Shown here piece by piece: positions 9,353 through 17,824 of a stretch of 51,236 nt of DNA (the first letter of the stretch is position 1; every line of letters starts with the position of its first letter). Location: contig DYJV01000008.1 of NCBI GenBank assembly GCA_020722945.1, positions 1 to 51,236 of the forward strand. Reading direction: 5' to 3'. Position numbers and translations under genes: made by a program. Source of the stretch: Candidatus Methylomirabilis sp. (GTDB lineage Bacteria; DYJV01). Under the pieces are notes generated by a model, which had not been told where the DNA came from, did not search any database, and worked only from the letters and a program-made list of their open reading frames with translations.

Positions 9353-10708
9353 TTAGTAAGAAAGTGCATTTAATACACTCTGTTTCAACACTTCAAGCAT
9401 AAATTTACCCATTTCAGACTTACTCATATTAGGCCAATTTGTTTTGTTGGCAGGGTTAGTATCCCACAATAATTTTGCATTTGCGATCTGCAATTCACTT
9501 ATACTCTGCATATACCTATCAATAAAAAATTCAGGATTATGGGCTACTACTGCAACCTTGTTAGAATCAATAGGCACAACAAATAGCGACAGTGGAATTG
9601 ATGCAAATCTCCAGATGCCAAGATTCATGAAAAAAGGGTGCATATAAGATTCGAAAAACTGCATCTGATAGATACTTCCGATAGAAGTATCAAACTTAGA
9701 AAGTTGATAAGGGTCATTGTAAGCATGTATAACACTATTTTTTACAAGGGTAAGCATAGAATCACTTTTGTTAGGGATTACCCAATCCTTGATAACAACT
9801 TTTTTGCCATCTTTTAAAATCCATCCATCCTTTATTGCTGAAAATCTTGGGAAAGAGAGTATCCCTTTAAATATTGCGGATTCATCGTATAGGTATTTGT
9901 AATCCTCTATGCTGCCACCAACACTGTATGAATGCTGACTATTACCCCCTCCAAAAATGATTACATCACCTTTTTTTATGGCATTAGCAACAGCTTCAAT
10001 ATTTTGAAATTTCTTACCTGATCCAACTTCAACTTCATTTAATACTACAAGTGGCAAGTGAGTTGATGAAAATGATACTTTTGAGTCAGGCATCACAGGA
10101 TCAAATAAAGCATCAGGAAATGCTTGATTAACAGCATTCATTAAAACCAATCTTGCATTTTCAAGCAATCCCTTATTTTTACTACTCAAAAGATTAAATT
10201 GAGAGATATAACTAATTGGATCAACCAAACATATATGGATTATTTTCAACCCAAACTGTTCAGATGGAAGAAATATAAATCTAAAAGGTAGAGTAACAAC
10301 AGATTCAGGGGATACCTTGAGTAGCTCCTCCTCTACTTTAGACATACGAACTTCAAGGACTCTTACCCCCGAACTTTCAGCTATTTTCACAAGAAAATTA
10401 CCATAAGAGTATTTTGAAGTAGGGCCTATAGGAGAAGCTAAAATAGTATTTGTAGCAAATGTGGTAAATGAAGTGTCTTTTGAGAGGTAATCACCAAGCT
10501 TTTTAACAGCACTATCTATCTCCTTTATAACATTGCTGTCATATTCAACCTTAAACCTTGCAGTATCAATAAGGTCATAAGCATCAGTATAACTGTAATG
10601 CAAAGGTGGTAGTTTCTTCACTTCAAACCCAGCATAGCTAAATTGGAAAAAGATAATTAAATTGAAAAAGATAAAGATAGAAATGAGAAGTTTGTTGCTA
10701 TTTTTCAT
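9353..10708 (-). CDS. Exported protein of unknown function (DUF302-like segments possible)
   Basis: A 451-residue protein with an N-terminal hydrophobic signal (LISIFIFFNLIIFFQFSYA) and no further clear membrane segments. I do not recognise it with confidence. Visible elements are a glycine-rich GDVIIFGGGNSQHSYS stretch near residue 250, a long central segment with alternating hydrophobic pattern, and HNPEFFIDRYM near the C-terminus. Some stretches (SLFVVPIDSNKVAVVAHNPEFF) have the flavour of DUF302, but this is weak. GGGAGA lies upstream of the ATG. It sits between a DPM-like glycosyltransferase (12 bp upstream) and the outer-membrane barrel (57 bp downstream), so it is probably a periplasmic partner of the same pathway. 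Confidence 0.7.
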   Translation of the reverse strand: MKNSNKLLISIFIFFNLIIFFQFSYAGFEVKKLPPLHYSYTDAYDLIDTARFKVEYDSNVIKEIDSAVKKLGDYLSKDTSFTTFATNTILASPIGPTSKYSYGNFLVKIAESSGVRVLEVRMSKVEEELLKVSPESVVTLPFRFIFLPSEQFGLKIIHICLVDPISYISQFNLLSSKNKGLLENARLVLMNAVNQAFPDALFDPVMPDSKVSFSSTHLPLVVLNEVEVGSGKKFQNIEAVANAIKKGDVIIFGGGNSQHSYSVGGSIEDYKYLYDESAIFKGILSFPRFSAIKDGWILKDGKKVVIKDWVIPNKSDSMLTLVKNSVIHAYNDPYQLSKFDTSIGSIYQMQFFESYMHPFFMNLGIWRFASIPLSLFVVPIDSNKVAVVAHNPEFFIDRYMQSISELQIANAKLLWDTNPANKTNWPNMSKSEMGKFMLEVLKQSVLNALSY

Positions 10709-10720
10709 AAGATCTCCCTT

Positions 10721-11410
10721 CTAATTAGAATAGTTTAGTTTTAGCATAAATATAGTTTTTAATATTTTGTAACCAGCCAAAATTGTCCCTTTTACTGTCC
10801 CACTTATTTTAGATCTCCCTATCCTCTTTCTATAACAAACAGGAATCTCTTTTACCTTTAAATTATTTAATATAGCTTTTATTTGCATCTCAACAGTCCA
10901 GCCATAATCTTTATCTTTCATATCAAGCTGGAGCAATTTATTAAATTTTATTGCTCTGAAAGGACCTAAATCAGTATATCTAAAGTTCCAGAAGGCATCG
11001 ATTACTCTTGTAGCAAGCCAATTTCCAAAAATTGACTGTGGTGTAAGAAACTGTTTATCCATCCTTGCTCCAACTACAAAATCAAAACCATCTTCCAAAA
11101 TAGGCTTTAGCAACTTATCAATCTCTTCAGGGTAATCACTGTAATCACCATCAAGAAATACTACTATATCTGTTTCAGGAAGGTTCTCTTTTATAAAGTT
11201 GATACCTTTCATACATGCAGATCCATAACCTCTCCTTTTCTCAAAAAGAAGTGTAGCTGAAGTTTTGGAAACTATTTGAGGGGTAAGGTCAACACTCCCA
11301 TTATCGACAACTATTTTATTTTTGAATATTTCAGGAATATCATTCAAAACTTTTATAATTGAACCCTCTTCATTAAGAACAGGAATAATAATAGCAACTT
11401 TATTTCCCAT
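10721..11410 (-). CDS. GT2 glycosyltransferase, dolichol-phosphate mannosyltransferase (DPM1)-like
   Basis: A 229-residue soluble GT2 domain with IIPVLNEEGSI at the N-terminus, KIVVDNGSVDLT, KRRGYGSACMKGI, the DxD site FLDGDYSDYPEEI and VGARM. This pattern matches the DPM1/polyprenyl-phosphate glycosyltransferase group. It should make a polyprenyl-phosphate-linked sugar used as donor by GT-C enzymes. A GT-C glycosyltransferase lies divergently just upstream, so the pair could form a donor-acceptor unit. There is no C-terminal transmembrane extension. It appears to be the first gene of the minus-strand operon that ends with the radical SAM fusion. The ribosome site is weak. Confidence 0.85.
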   Translation of the reverse strand: MGNKVAIIIPVLNEEGSIIKVLNDIPEIFKNKIVVDNGSVDLTPQIVSKTSATLLFEKRRGYGSACMKGINFIKENLPETDIVVFLDGDYSDYPEEIDKLLKPILEDGFDFVVGARMDKQFLTPQSIFGNWLATRVIDAFWNFRYTDLGPFRAIKFNKLLQLDMKDKDYGWTVEMQIKAILNNLKVKEIPVCYRKRIGRSKISGTVKGTILAGYKILKTIFMLKLNYSN

Positions 11411-11811
11411 TCTTTTGCATATAAATAAAAAAAGCTATATTGTCCAATTCCTTTTTTTTATTGACTTAAAGAGTTTTATAAATAATTTTTATGATAACTC
11501 TTTATCTTTTGATAACCACTATCTAAAATAAAATAGAGTAAAAAATAGGGTTAAAAATCTTTTTTATACAAAAAAGGTAAATTAGTGGGGTAAGTTTTAT
11601 TATAAGTTGATTTGCTTGATTATAAATGCTATTTTATATCTCTTTTACAGAGATACAGATCCACTTTAGATAGGCAGATAAAGATAAGAGTAAATTCAGA
11701 TATATTTATCTCTATACAATTTTTGAGAAAAAATTTGATTAGGAGTTTACCCATTTATATGATACGATTGGGAGCTTGCAAAAATATTTCATATCTACAA
11801 TATTTTTTATA
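11411..11811. other. Intergenic divergent promoter region
   Basis: About 400 bp of very AT-rich DNA between two divergent glycosyltransferase genes. It should carry promoters for both sides, but I could not pick a convincing -35/-10 pair. The 66-codon ORF called here (11612-11812) shows no recognisable protein features. It overlaps the downstream ATG as TAATG, so a short coupled leader cannot be excluded. Confidence 0.5.
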
Positions 11812-13068
11812 ATGGGAAAGAGATTTTTTCTACCTTTTGTAATAGCTGTATATCTTTTAAGTTACCTTTATCTCTTTTTTTCCAATAGTTTTAAATACAA
11901 TTTTTTTATTTTGAGCTATACAGCTACTATTTTGTCAGTTTTATACTTTGTTTTACTGAGAAATTCTCTCAATAGGAACATTATCTTACTCCTCACGCTA
12001 CTTACTCTCACTTTAAAATTTTTATTTATATTCAAAGAACCACTTTTGTCAGATGATATTTATAGGTATTTATGGGAGGGGAAGATTCTTTTAAATGGTT
12101 TTAATCCTTACACATTCCCACCTAATTCAGAGGCTCTCTCCTTTTTAAGGGATAATATCTATATCAACGTCAACCATAAAGAGTTTACAGCAATTTATCC
12201 CCCATTTAATCTTATTTTAAATGCTCTTATTGTAAAACTTCACTACTCTGTAACCTTTTACAAATTTACTCTTTTTCTTTTTGATACAGCTGCTTTTTTT
12301 ACTGTTATTGGGGCTCTTCATTTATCAAAAAGACCATTGAGAGAATCATTGATATATTTTTTAAATCCCCTTACCACTCTTGAAATTGAATGGAGTGGCC
12401 ATAACGATATTATAATGCTGCTGATGATGTCTATAGGATATCTCTTTCTTTTAAAGAAGAGAGATTCCATCTCCTCTCTCCTCTTTTACACTTTGGCATT
12501 ATTATCAAAATTTGTATACATTATCTTTATCCCATTTTTTGCCAATTCTTACAAAAAAATTAATATTTTAATAATTATTGCTCTTTTATTTTACATCCCC
12601 TTCATTTATGGGAAAGAACATATTTTTGACTCTCTTATAATGTATTCAAAAAGCTGGGAATTTAATAGCAGCCTCTTCTCTCTTTTAAAAATTTTTATAT
12701 CAGATAACTTCATTGTCAGGAAAGGACTCCTTCTTCTTTATTTTGTAATGTATGTATACATCTGTTTAAATGTGAAAAGTTTGGATAGAAAGTTGTTGTT
12801 CCTTACTCTTGCATTGATACTTGTATCTCCTACTGTCCATCCATGGTATGGACTCTGGTTGTTACCATTGTTAACTTTAAGTTTTATAAAAGAGATATTT
12901 ATATTTACTCTCCTTCTACCTATCTCCTATCAGATACTTGAAAGATATTTTGCCTCAGGAGTATGGAATGAGAATTTTTACTACACTACTATTGTATATT
13001 CACCTATAGGATACTTTTTAATTTCAAGATTTTTTCAAAAAATCAACAAATCTATCGAAAATAGATAA
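11812..13068 (+). CDS. GT-C family glycosyltransferase (GT87/DUF2029, mannosyltransferase-like)
   Basis: A polytopic membrane protein of about 418 residues with roughly ten hydrophobic segments. The SDDIYRYLWEGKILLNGFNPYTFPP segment after the first helices is a typical GT-C motif in an external loop: acidic pair plus R-Y-x-x-(E/D)-G. WSGHNDIIMLLMM is also characteristic of GT87-type polyprenyl-phosphate mannosyltransferases. It probably transfers a sugar from a polyprenyl-phosphate donor on the periplasmic face, perhaps the one made by the DPM1-like enzyme divergently encoded. The ORF track begins at a TTG (11776) with GGAG only one base away. I prefer the ATG at 11812, though it too lacks a good ribosome site. 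Confidence 0.78.
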   Translation: MGKRFFLPFVIAVYLLSYLYLFFSNSFKYNFFILSYTATILSVLYFVLLRNSLNRNIILLLTLLTLTLKFLFIFKEPLLSDDIYRYLWEGKILLNGFNPYTFPPNSEALSFLRDNIYINVNHKEFTAIYPPFNLILNALIVKLHYSVTFYKFTLFLFDTAAFFTVIGALHLSKRPLRESLIYFLNPLTTLEIEWSGHNDIIMLLMMSIGYLFLLKKRDSISSLLFYTLALLSKFVYIIFIPFFANSYKKINILIIIALLFYIPFIYGKEHIFDSLIMYSKSWEFNSSLFSLLKIFISDNFIVRKGLLLLYFVMYVYICLNVKSLDRKLLFLTLALILVSPTVHPWYGLWLLPLLTLSFIKEIFIFTLLLPISYQILERYFASGVWNENFYYTTIVYSPIGYFLISRFFQKINKSIENR

Positions 13069-13201
13069 ATGGTGGAACTTTTTAGTGCTGTTCTCAACTT
13101 CAATATTTCGCTACTCAATATCTATTTTTAATTTTAATCTTTTAAATATTTCTGATATTAACTCTTGACTGGGTAAAATCTTAAAACTCGATAAAAAATA
13201 C

Positions 13202-13231
13202 TTGACTTTTACAGCGAACACACTCTAAAAT
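13202..13231 (+). promoter_or_regulatory. Sigma-70-type promoter for the 148-residue zinc-knuckle gene
   Basis: TTGACT and TAAAAT are separated by 18 bp, with a strong ribosome site (GGAGGG) and the ATG about 30 bp downstream. A similar but poorer TTGACT lies about 38 bp further upstream. Seen in sequence; activity inferred. Confidence 0.6.
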
Positions 13232-13260
13232 AGTTTCGATAAATAAAATGGAGGGTATCG

Positions 13261-13707
13261 ATGTCAGATAAAAAATGCTCCTACTGTGGAGAAGCTTCTC
13301 AAGAGATTAATTTTGATATATTCACCGAAAATTACTACTGTGAAAATCCTGAATGTGTTAGGAAAGCACAGACAGATACAAAGAGTTATTTTAAGGAGAG
13401 GGAGAAAAAGATAAGTAAAGATTTTGCAATAACTGATATAAAGAGTGAGGAAGATTTTGAAAATATGCTCTACTCATTATACGGATTACTCGATAGATCA
13501 GGAAAAACAAAAGAGCTTGGGGCTCTATCCGAACCAGATTTTTTCAAAAACAATGCTTTATACCTTATCAGCTCCGAAATAGACCCCAAATATATTTCAA
13601 TAAAAATGGGTGACAAAGATAAAACAAAGGTCAATATCACAATAAAAGAGAAGATACCTGCAGATATTTTAAAGGAAGCAATGAAAAAAGCTAAATTTAT
13701 AGATTAA
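13261..13707 (+). CDS. Small zinc-knuckle protein of unknown function
   Basis: A 148-residue protein I do not recognise. The first 40 residues contain two CxxC-type pairs (CSYCGEAS and CENPEC), which could bind one zinc ion. A charged, helical middle (KSYFKEREKKISKDF) and a compact C-terminal half without obvious motifs follow. It stands alone: its own promoter, a strong GGAGG ribosome site and a terminator just after the stop. The neighbour on the other side is the convergent fumarate reductase gene. The zinc knuckle suggests nucleic-acid or protein binding, but no function can be assigned. Confidence 0.75.
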   Translation: MSDKKCSYCGEASQEINFDIFTENYYCENPECVRKAQTDTKSYFKEREKKISKDFAITDIKSEEDFENMLYSLYGLLDRSGKTKELGALSEPDFFKNNALYLISSEIDPKYISIKMGDKDKTKVNITIKEKIPADILKEAMKKAKFID

Positions 13708-13731
13708 AAAAGCCACTTAAAGTGGCTTTTT
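13707..13731. terminator. Bidirectional rho-independent terminator
   Basis: AAAAAGCCACTT and AAGTGGCTTTTT form a near-perfect 12-bp stem with A and T tracts on its two sides. It sits between the stop of the plus-strand zinc-knuckle gene and the stop of the convergent FrdA-like gene, so it can serve both. Confidence 0.85.
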
Positions 13732-13737
13732 ATCTTT

Positions 13738-15399
13738 TTAGAAGCATACTTTTGCTATTTTATACTTTTTGGTCTCATCTCTTGTATAATCTGGTAAAAG
13801 TATTGGTGAGCGTCTATCTGTAGTTATACCAGAATTTTTTAGTTCCTCTTCATACTTTTTGACATGATCAAGTGTCAATTTTGATGAGCTGTAGTCAATC
13901 CCTTTTGAATACTCACCTGCACTCTTGCCTGCTCTTCTCCCAAAAACAGTAATATCAAGCAGAGAGTTACCCATTAGTCTATTTTCACCATGGACACCTC
14001 CACTTGCCTCCCCTGCAACATAAAGACCGGGAACATTAGTTTTTGTGGTGTCTTCAATTTTGAGCCCACCATTCTGATAGTGAAGAGTTGGAAATACAAG
14101 CATAGGCTCTTTACTTATATCGATATCGTATCTTTTGAACTGAATATATTTTGCAGGAAGCTCTTTCTTTACTGTCCCACTACCCTCAAGCTCATCTATC
14201 ATAGGTGAATCTAACCATACACCTATACGTCCTGTCGGGGTAACTATTCCAAACCCTCTCTCTATACACTCACGGATTATACATGCAGACTCAACATCTC
14301 TTGGCTCCCTCTCAAATACAAACTGCTCACCTTTTATATTGAGAAGATTTGCTCCGAGACCCCTGACCTTTTCTGTAATAAGGAGACCTATATTCTGCTC
14401 AGGAAAAGCAACCCCTGTAGGGTGATACTGTGTGGAGTGCATAAAAGAAAATGGAACGCCAGCTCTGTAACCTATCACAAGACCATCAGCAGTTGCACCA
14501 TAGTGATTGGTTGTGGCAAATCCTTGAATATGTAATCTACCATAACCACCTGTTGAAATAACAATAGATTTTGCTTTTACAACAAAAAATTCCTCTGTCT
14601 CCATATTAAACAAAACAGCACCAGCTGCCCTACCATTTTCGTCAAGCAGTATCTCAACGGCGGGGGAGAATTCGAGGACATCTATATCATTTCTCCTGTT
14701 CCTTACTTCATCTCTTAAAACTCTCATAATCTCAGAACCTGTCATATCACCAGAAGAGTGCATCCTTTTTCGGCATGTCCCTCCACCATGTCTTGTTTTG
14801 AGTGAACCTTTATCAGTTTTGTCAAACATCATTCCAAGTTTTTCAAGCCATTGGATAACCAAAGGTGCATCATTGACCAAAGCTGCAACTAAATTTGGAT
14901 CATTGGTAAAATGACCACCACCCATAACATCAAGGTAATGATAATATGGTGAATCGGGCTTTCTCGTTGCTCCCTGAATACCACCCTCTGCCATTACAGT
15001 ATTTGCATCTCCATGTCTAAGCTTTGTAGCAATAATTACTTTACAACCCTTCTCCTGTGCAATCAGAGCAGCAGAACTTCCAGCTCCACCACCACCAATT
15101 ACAAGAACATCTGTCTCATATTTTACAAAATCTTCCAATTTCATGTCAGTTGGAACCATCGAATGCGATTCAAGAAGATCAACAAATTCAGCAGGATAAA
15201 CTTCACCTTTACTTGGACCAATCTTTACAGCTCTACGACCTTCAGCTTTGTAATCAGGGTGAAATTTATTCAAAACATCCTCTCTCTGTTGTAATGTGAG
15301 AGGTGTGTAAAATTGCCCATTTTTTGCTTTATCAACCCTTGCTGGTCTTGATGCTTCAACCCTTTTTATTAGCTCTTTCATTTCAGCAGTGTAACTCAT
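13738..15399 (-). CDS. Soluble fumarate reductase/succinate dehydrogenase flavoprotein subunit (FrdA/TfrA-like)
   Basis: A 553-residue FAD protein. After an N-terminal extension of about 75 residues comes the dinucleotide-binding motif VLVIGGGGAGSSAALIA, then AEGGIQGA, RHGGGTCRKRMHSSGD, HSTQYHPTG, EKVRGLGANLLN and ENRLMGNSLLDITVFGRRAG. These correspond to the FAD- and dicarboxylate-binding and catalytic regions of SdhA/FrdA. The segment aligned with the covalent-FAD His of SdhA/FrdA (SHTVAAEGG) reads ANTVMAEGG here, so FAD is probably bound noncovalently, as in soluble thiol:fumarate reductases. It is the last gene of the Hdr/fumarase cluster, 19 bp after the Fe-S subunit. GGAGG precedes the ATG. 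Confidence 0.88.
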   Translation of the reverse strand: MSYTAEMKELIKRVEASRPARVDKAKNGQFYTPLTLQQREDVLNKFHPDYKAEGRRAVKIGPSKGEVYPAEFVDLLESHSMVPTDMKLEDFVKYETDVLVIGGGGAGSSAALIAQEKGCKVIIATKLRHGDANTVMAEGGIQGATRKPDSPYYHYLDVMGGGHFTNDPNLVAALVNDAPLVIQWLEKLGMMFDKTDKGSLKTRHGGGTCRKRMHSSGDMTGSEIMRVLRDEVRNRRNDIDVLEFSPAVEILLDENGRAAGAVLFNMETEEFFVVKAKSIVISTGGYGRLHIQGFATTNHYGATADGLVIGYRAGVPFSFMHSTQYHPTGVAFPEQNIGLLITEKVRGLGANLLNIKGEQFVFEREPRDVESACIIRECIERGFGIVTPTGRIGVWLDSPMIDELEGSGTVKKELPAKYIQFKRYDIDISKEPMLVFPTLHYQNGGLKIEDTTKTNVPGLYVAGEASGGVHGENRLMGNSLLDITVFGRRAGKSAGEYSKGIDYSSSKLTLDHVKKYEEELKNSGITTDRRSPILLPDYTRDETKKYKIAKVCF

Positions 15400-15418
15400 T
15401 TTTTAGCCTCCAATTTAA

Positions 15419-16201
15419 TTATAGATATTGAGTTTCTTTTGGCATCCATGTGCCATCATGTATTGCTGGCTCTATCTCTCTCTCTACATATCTCTTTTTA
15501 AGCTCTTCAAGAGGTAATTTTTTGAGCTCATCAAGAAATTTTTCGTATTTACCTGAATTAACATCTTCTCCCCTTTCAGGTAAAAATTCATCATTAGGTA
15601 AAATATATTTCCCATACAATCTTCTGCAGAGCTGAGCAACATGGTAATGCTGTATCTGTGCAGGACACCTTGAAGAGCACAAACCACACTGTATGCAATC
15701 AAAAGACATTTTGGCAACTTTTTCAACATCACCCCTCATTGCAGCATTGATATACCCCATAACGTCTATATCCATAGGACATGCTTTTGTGCATGTATTG
15801 CAACCTACACACTTTAAAACTTCAGGGTAGAGAGCCATTACTGTTTCTGCCGATGCATCAACCTCTTCTATATTATACACTGACCTATTTGCAGGAAAGA
15901 ATGGAACTTGAGCAATATACATATTCTCCTGAACAACTGTCTGGCATGCTAAACCAAAATATATTTTGTAATCTCCATATATTCTATAAACTGTCCCACA
16001 AGCTCCACAAATACCACCTCTGCATCCACAGGCACGGATAAATTTGTAACCTGCATATTCGATCGCTTTCTGTATGGTAATGGTTTCTGGGACTAAATAT
16101 TTCTTACCCATAATATAAATAGGTATCTCTTTTGAGCCTTTTGGGAGTATAACCCTATCCCCTGTGGCAATATTTATCTTTTGATTTGTATTTTCACTCA
16201 T
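15419..16201 (-). CDS. Fumarate reductase Fe-S subunit (FrdB/TfrB-like)
   Basis: A protein of about 260 residues. The N-terminal 2Fe-2S ferredoxin-like domain has CGCRGGICGACGTVY and a later LACQ. Two cluster motifs follow, CVGCNTCTKACP and CIQCGLCSSRCP, giving the 2Fe-2S plus 4Fe-4S/3Fe-4S wiring typical of SdhB/FrdB. It should carry electrons from the Hdr-like partners to the FAD of the flavoprotein encoded 19 bp downstream. I chose the ATG (MSENTNQ) four codons inside the ORF-track start because GGAGG sits five bases before it, and the longer start would be TTG inside that ribosome site. No SdhC/D-type membrane anchor follows, so the enzyme is probably cytoplasmic. Confidence 0.88.
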   Translation of the reverse strand: MSENTNQKINIATGDRVILPKGSKEIPIYIMGKKYLVPETITIQKAIEYAGYKFIRACGCRGGICGACGTVYRIYGDYKIYFGLACQTVVQENMYIAQVPFFPANRSVYNIEEVDASAETVMALYPEVLKCVGCNTCTKACPMDIDVMGYINAAMRGDVEKVAKMSFDCIQCGLCSSRCPAQIQHYHVAQLCRRLYGKYILPNDEFLPERGEDVNSGKYEKFLDELKKLPLEELKKRYVEREIEPAIHDGTWMPKETQYL

Positions 16202-16216
16202 ATCTCCCTCCAATAA

Positions 16217-17332
16217 TTAGTTTGTATCAGCTTCTATAATAAACTCATTTTCCCTGAATGTTACTACCGGAGCAGGGGTATCAAAACTCTCTCCTGCTTT
16301 ATATTCAAGCATCTTTTGAACCGATTCCGCAGAACTTATAAAGAGTGTTGCAACATCAATATCATTTGGACATGCACTTGAACATAAACCACAAGCAATA
16401 CATGAACTTGACATATGGTTTAACCTTGTAAGGTGGAACATCGTAGTGTTTTCAAGCATTCTTAAAGCACCCTTTCTCTCTGCCCACCCTGATATTGTAT
16501 CTGCTGAATGGTCAAATGTAGGACTTCTGAAAACACACTCTTTACAGTAGCATATTGGACATGCAACCATACAATTGTGACATCTTATACATTTTGAAAG
16601 CAGATTTTTCAAACCATCAATAGAGTTAACACTCTTTTTAAATTCTGCCAACTTATCTGCTTTGCTCTTAATCCTCTCTGATACAACTTTTGAGATAGTG
16701 GACTCTCTTTTGGACAAATCAACACTTTGAGATTCAACAGTATCAAACAACTTTGAACCCTCTTTCAAAGTAAATATAATTCCACCATCTCCACCGTAAT
16801 AACCTATCACAGCATCTGGAAGTTTTGGGTCAATGGATGGTGTCTCACAGATAGTGCAGCTTTTTCTGAATGAGAAACCATCAGCAGATTTGAGATCACC
16901 GTTAGAGTGAATTTTAGGGTAATTTTCAACATAATCAGGATTGTTAGTAATAAGTTTCTCAAAATCGCTAACCTCATATGTCCCACTACAATCAGTTGCA
17001 ATAAGAAAACAGTTGTCAAGGTCTATCTGCTTAAATTTGGTGAGCTCCACAATAGCCTTTATCTCACAAGGTTTTGCAATAATCATCAATTTTTTAGAAG
17101 ATTTTGTAAAGGTGAGATTCTTTGCAATCCTACCTGTCTGAACAGGTATTACAGGAGCAAATGGGTTAATATTGTCAAGCATACTCTCAGAGCTTATCAA
17201 TCCCTGAATATAGTTACTCTTGGAGCTGTTTAAGACAGGGGCAAGAACCTCATCAATTTTGCCAGATTTCATAAGATTTTTCAGGTAATCTCTGAAATCT
17301 TTAATTCCATTAAATTTACAGGAAATATTCAT
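16217..17332 (-). CDS. FrhB/FdhB-like Fe-S electron-transfer protein with 4Fe-4S motifs
   Basis: A 371-residue protein. The first 230 residues resemble the F420-hydrogenase/formate-dehydrogenase beta fold (AKPCEIKAIVEL, ATDCSGTYEV). The C-terminal part has two clusters, CIRCHNCMVACPICYCKEC and CIACGLCSSACPND. The same architecture is found beside Hdr genes in other anaerobes, where it may be the entry point for electrons from NAD(P)H or another soluble carrier. The electron donor cannot be read from the sequence. It lies between the MvhD-like gene (36 bp upstream) and the Fe-S subunit of the fumarate reductase (15 bp downstream), which suggests it links Hdr to the FrdAB pair. Confidence 0.78.
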   Translation of the reverse strand: MNISCKFNGIKDFRDYLKNLMKSGKIDEVLAPVLNSSKSNYIQGLISSESMLDNINPFAPVIPVQTGRIAKNLTFTKSSKKLMIIAKPCEIKAIVELTKFKQIDLDNCFLIATDCSGTYEVSDFEKLITNNPDYVENYPKIHSNGDLKSADGFSFRKSCTICETPSIDPKLPDAVIGYYGGDGGIIFTLKEGSKLFDTVESQSVDLSKRESTISKVVSERIKSKADKLAEFKKSVNSIDGLKNLLSKCIRCHNCMVACPICYCKECVFRSPTFDHSADTISGWAERKGALRMLENTTMFHLTRLNHMSSSCIACGLCSSACPNDIDVATLFISSAESVQKMLEYKAGESFDTPAPVVTFRENEFIIEADTN

Positions 17333-17368
17333 TTATTTTTCCTCTTCTATCTATATTTATTTGTTTTA

Positions 17369-17797
17369 TTATGCATCCCATGCAGATTTTAAAGTTGAGG
17401 GACCTTTATCTTTTAAAAATTTTGTAAATTCGGTGACTGTCTCTGCAAAAAGTCTCCCCTCACTTGCACTGATCCATCTGAGCCACACTCTATCATCTTC
17501 AAGACCAAAGTTTTTTAATATATTTTTTAGTATTGCAACTCTTCTTCTCGCTTTATAATTCCCTGACTGATAATGACAGTCCCCCGGATGGCAACCACCA
17601 ATAAGAACACCATCAGCACCATCAAGAAGAGATTTCAGAACATAGACAACATCAATTGCCCCTGAACACATAAGATGGACAACTCTTATATTAGGTGGAT
17701 ACTGCTGTCTTGTTGTCCCCGCAAGATCTGCACCTGTGTATGTGCACCAGTGACACAAAAAAGCTATTATTTTTGGTTCAAACTTTTCTTCAGCCAT
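17369..17797 (-). CDS. mvhD: MvhD/FlpD-like hydrogenase delta (2Fe-2S) subunit
   Basis: A 142-residue protein matching the MvhD/FlpD family. The cysteine pattern is CHWCTYTGADLAG, then VHLMCSG, then GGCHPGDCHYQSGN, which holds a [2Fe-2S] cluster. In methanogens and sulfate reducers this subunit passes electrons from a hydrogenase or formate dehydrogenase to HdrA. No hydrogenase is encoded nearby. Here it lies between the HdrA-HdrA fusion (27 bp upstream) and the FrhB-like protein, so that protein may be its partner, which is inference. AAGGAG precedes the ATG. Confidence 0.9.
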   Translation of the reverse strand: MAEEKFEPKIIAFLCHWCTYTGADLAGTTRQQYPPNIRVVHLMCSGAIDVVYVLKSLLDGADGVLIGGCHPGDCHYQSGNYKARRRVAILKNILKNFGLEDDRVWLRWISASEGRLFAETVTEFTKFLKDKGPSTLKSAWDA

Positions 17798-17824
17798 AAA
17801 GAAACTCCTTAAAACTATCTTTTA

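Noticed and set aside
11612-11812. 66-codon ORF before the GT-C gene
   Set aside because: No recognisable product; start and ribosome site poor. Only its TAATG overlap with the next gene is noted.
15013-15299. Overlapping plus-strand ORFs inside the FrdA-like gene
   Set aside because: Shadows of the real gene; low-complexity, Ser/His-rich translations.
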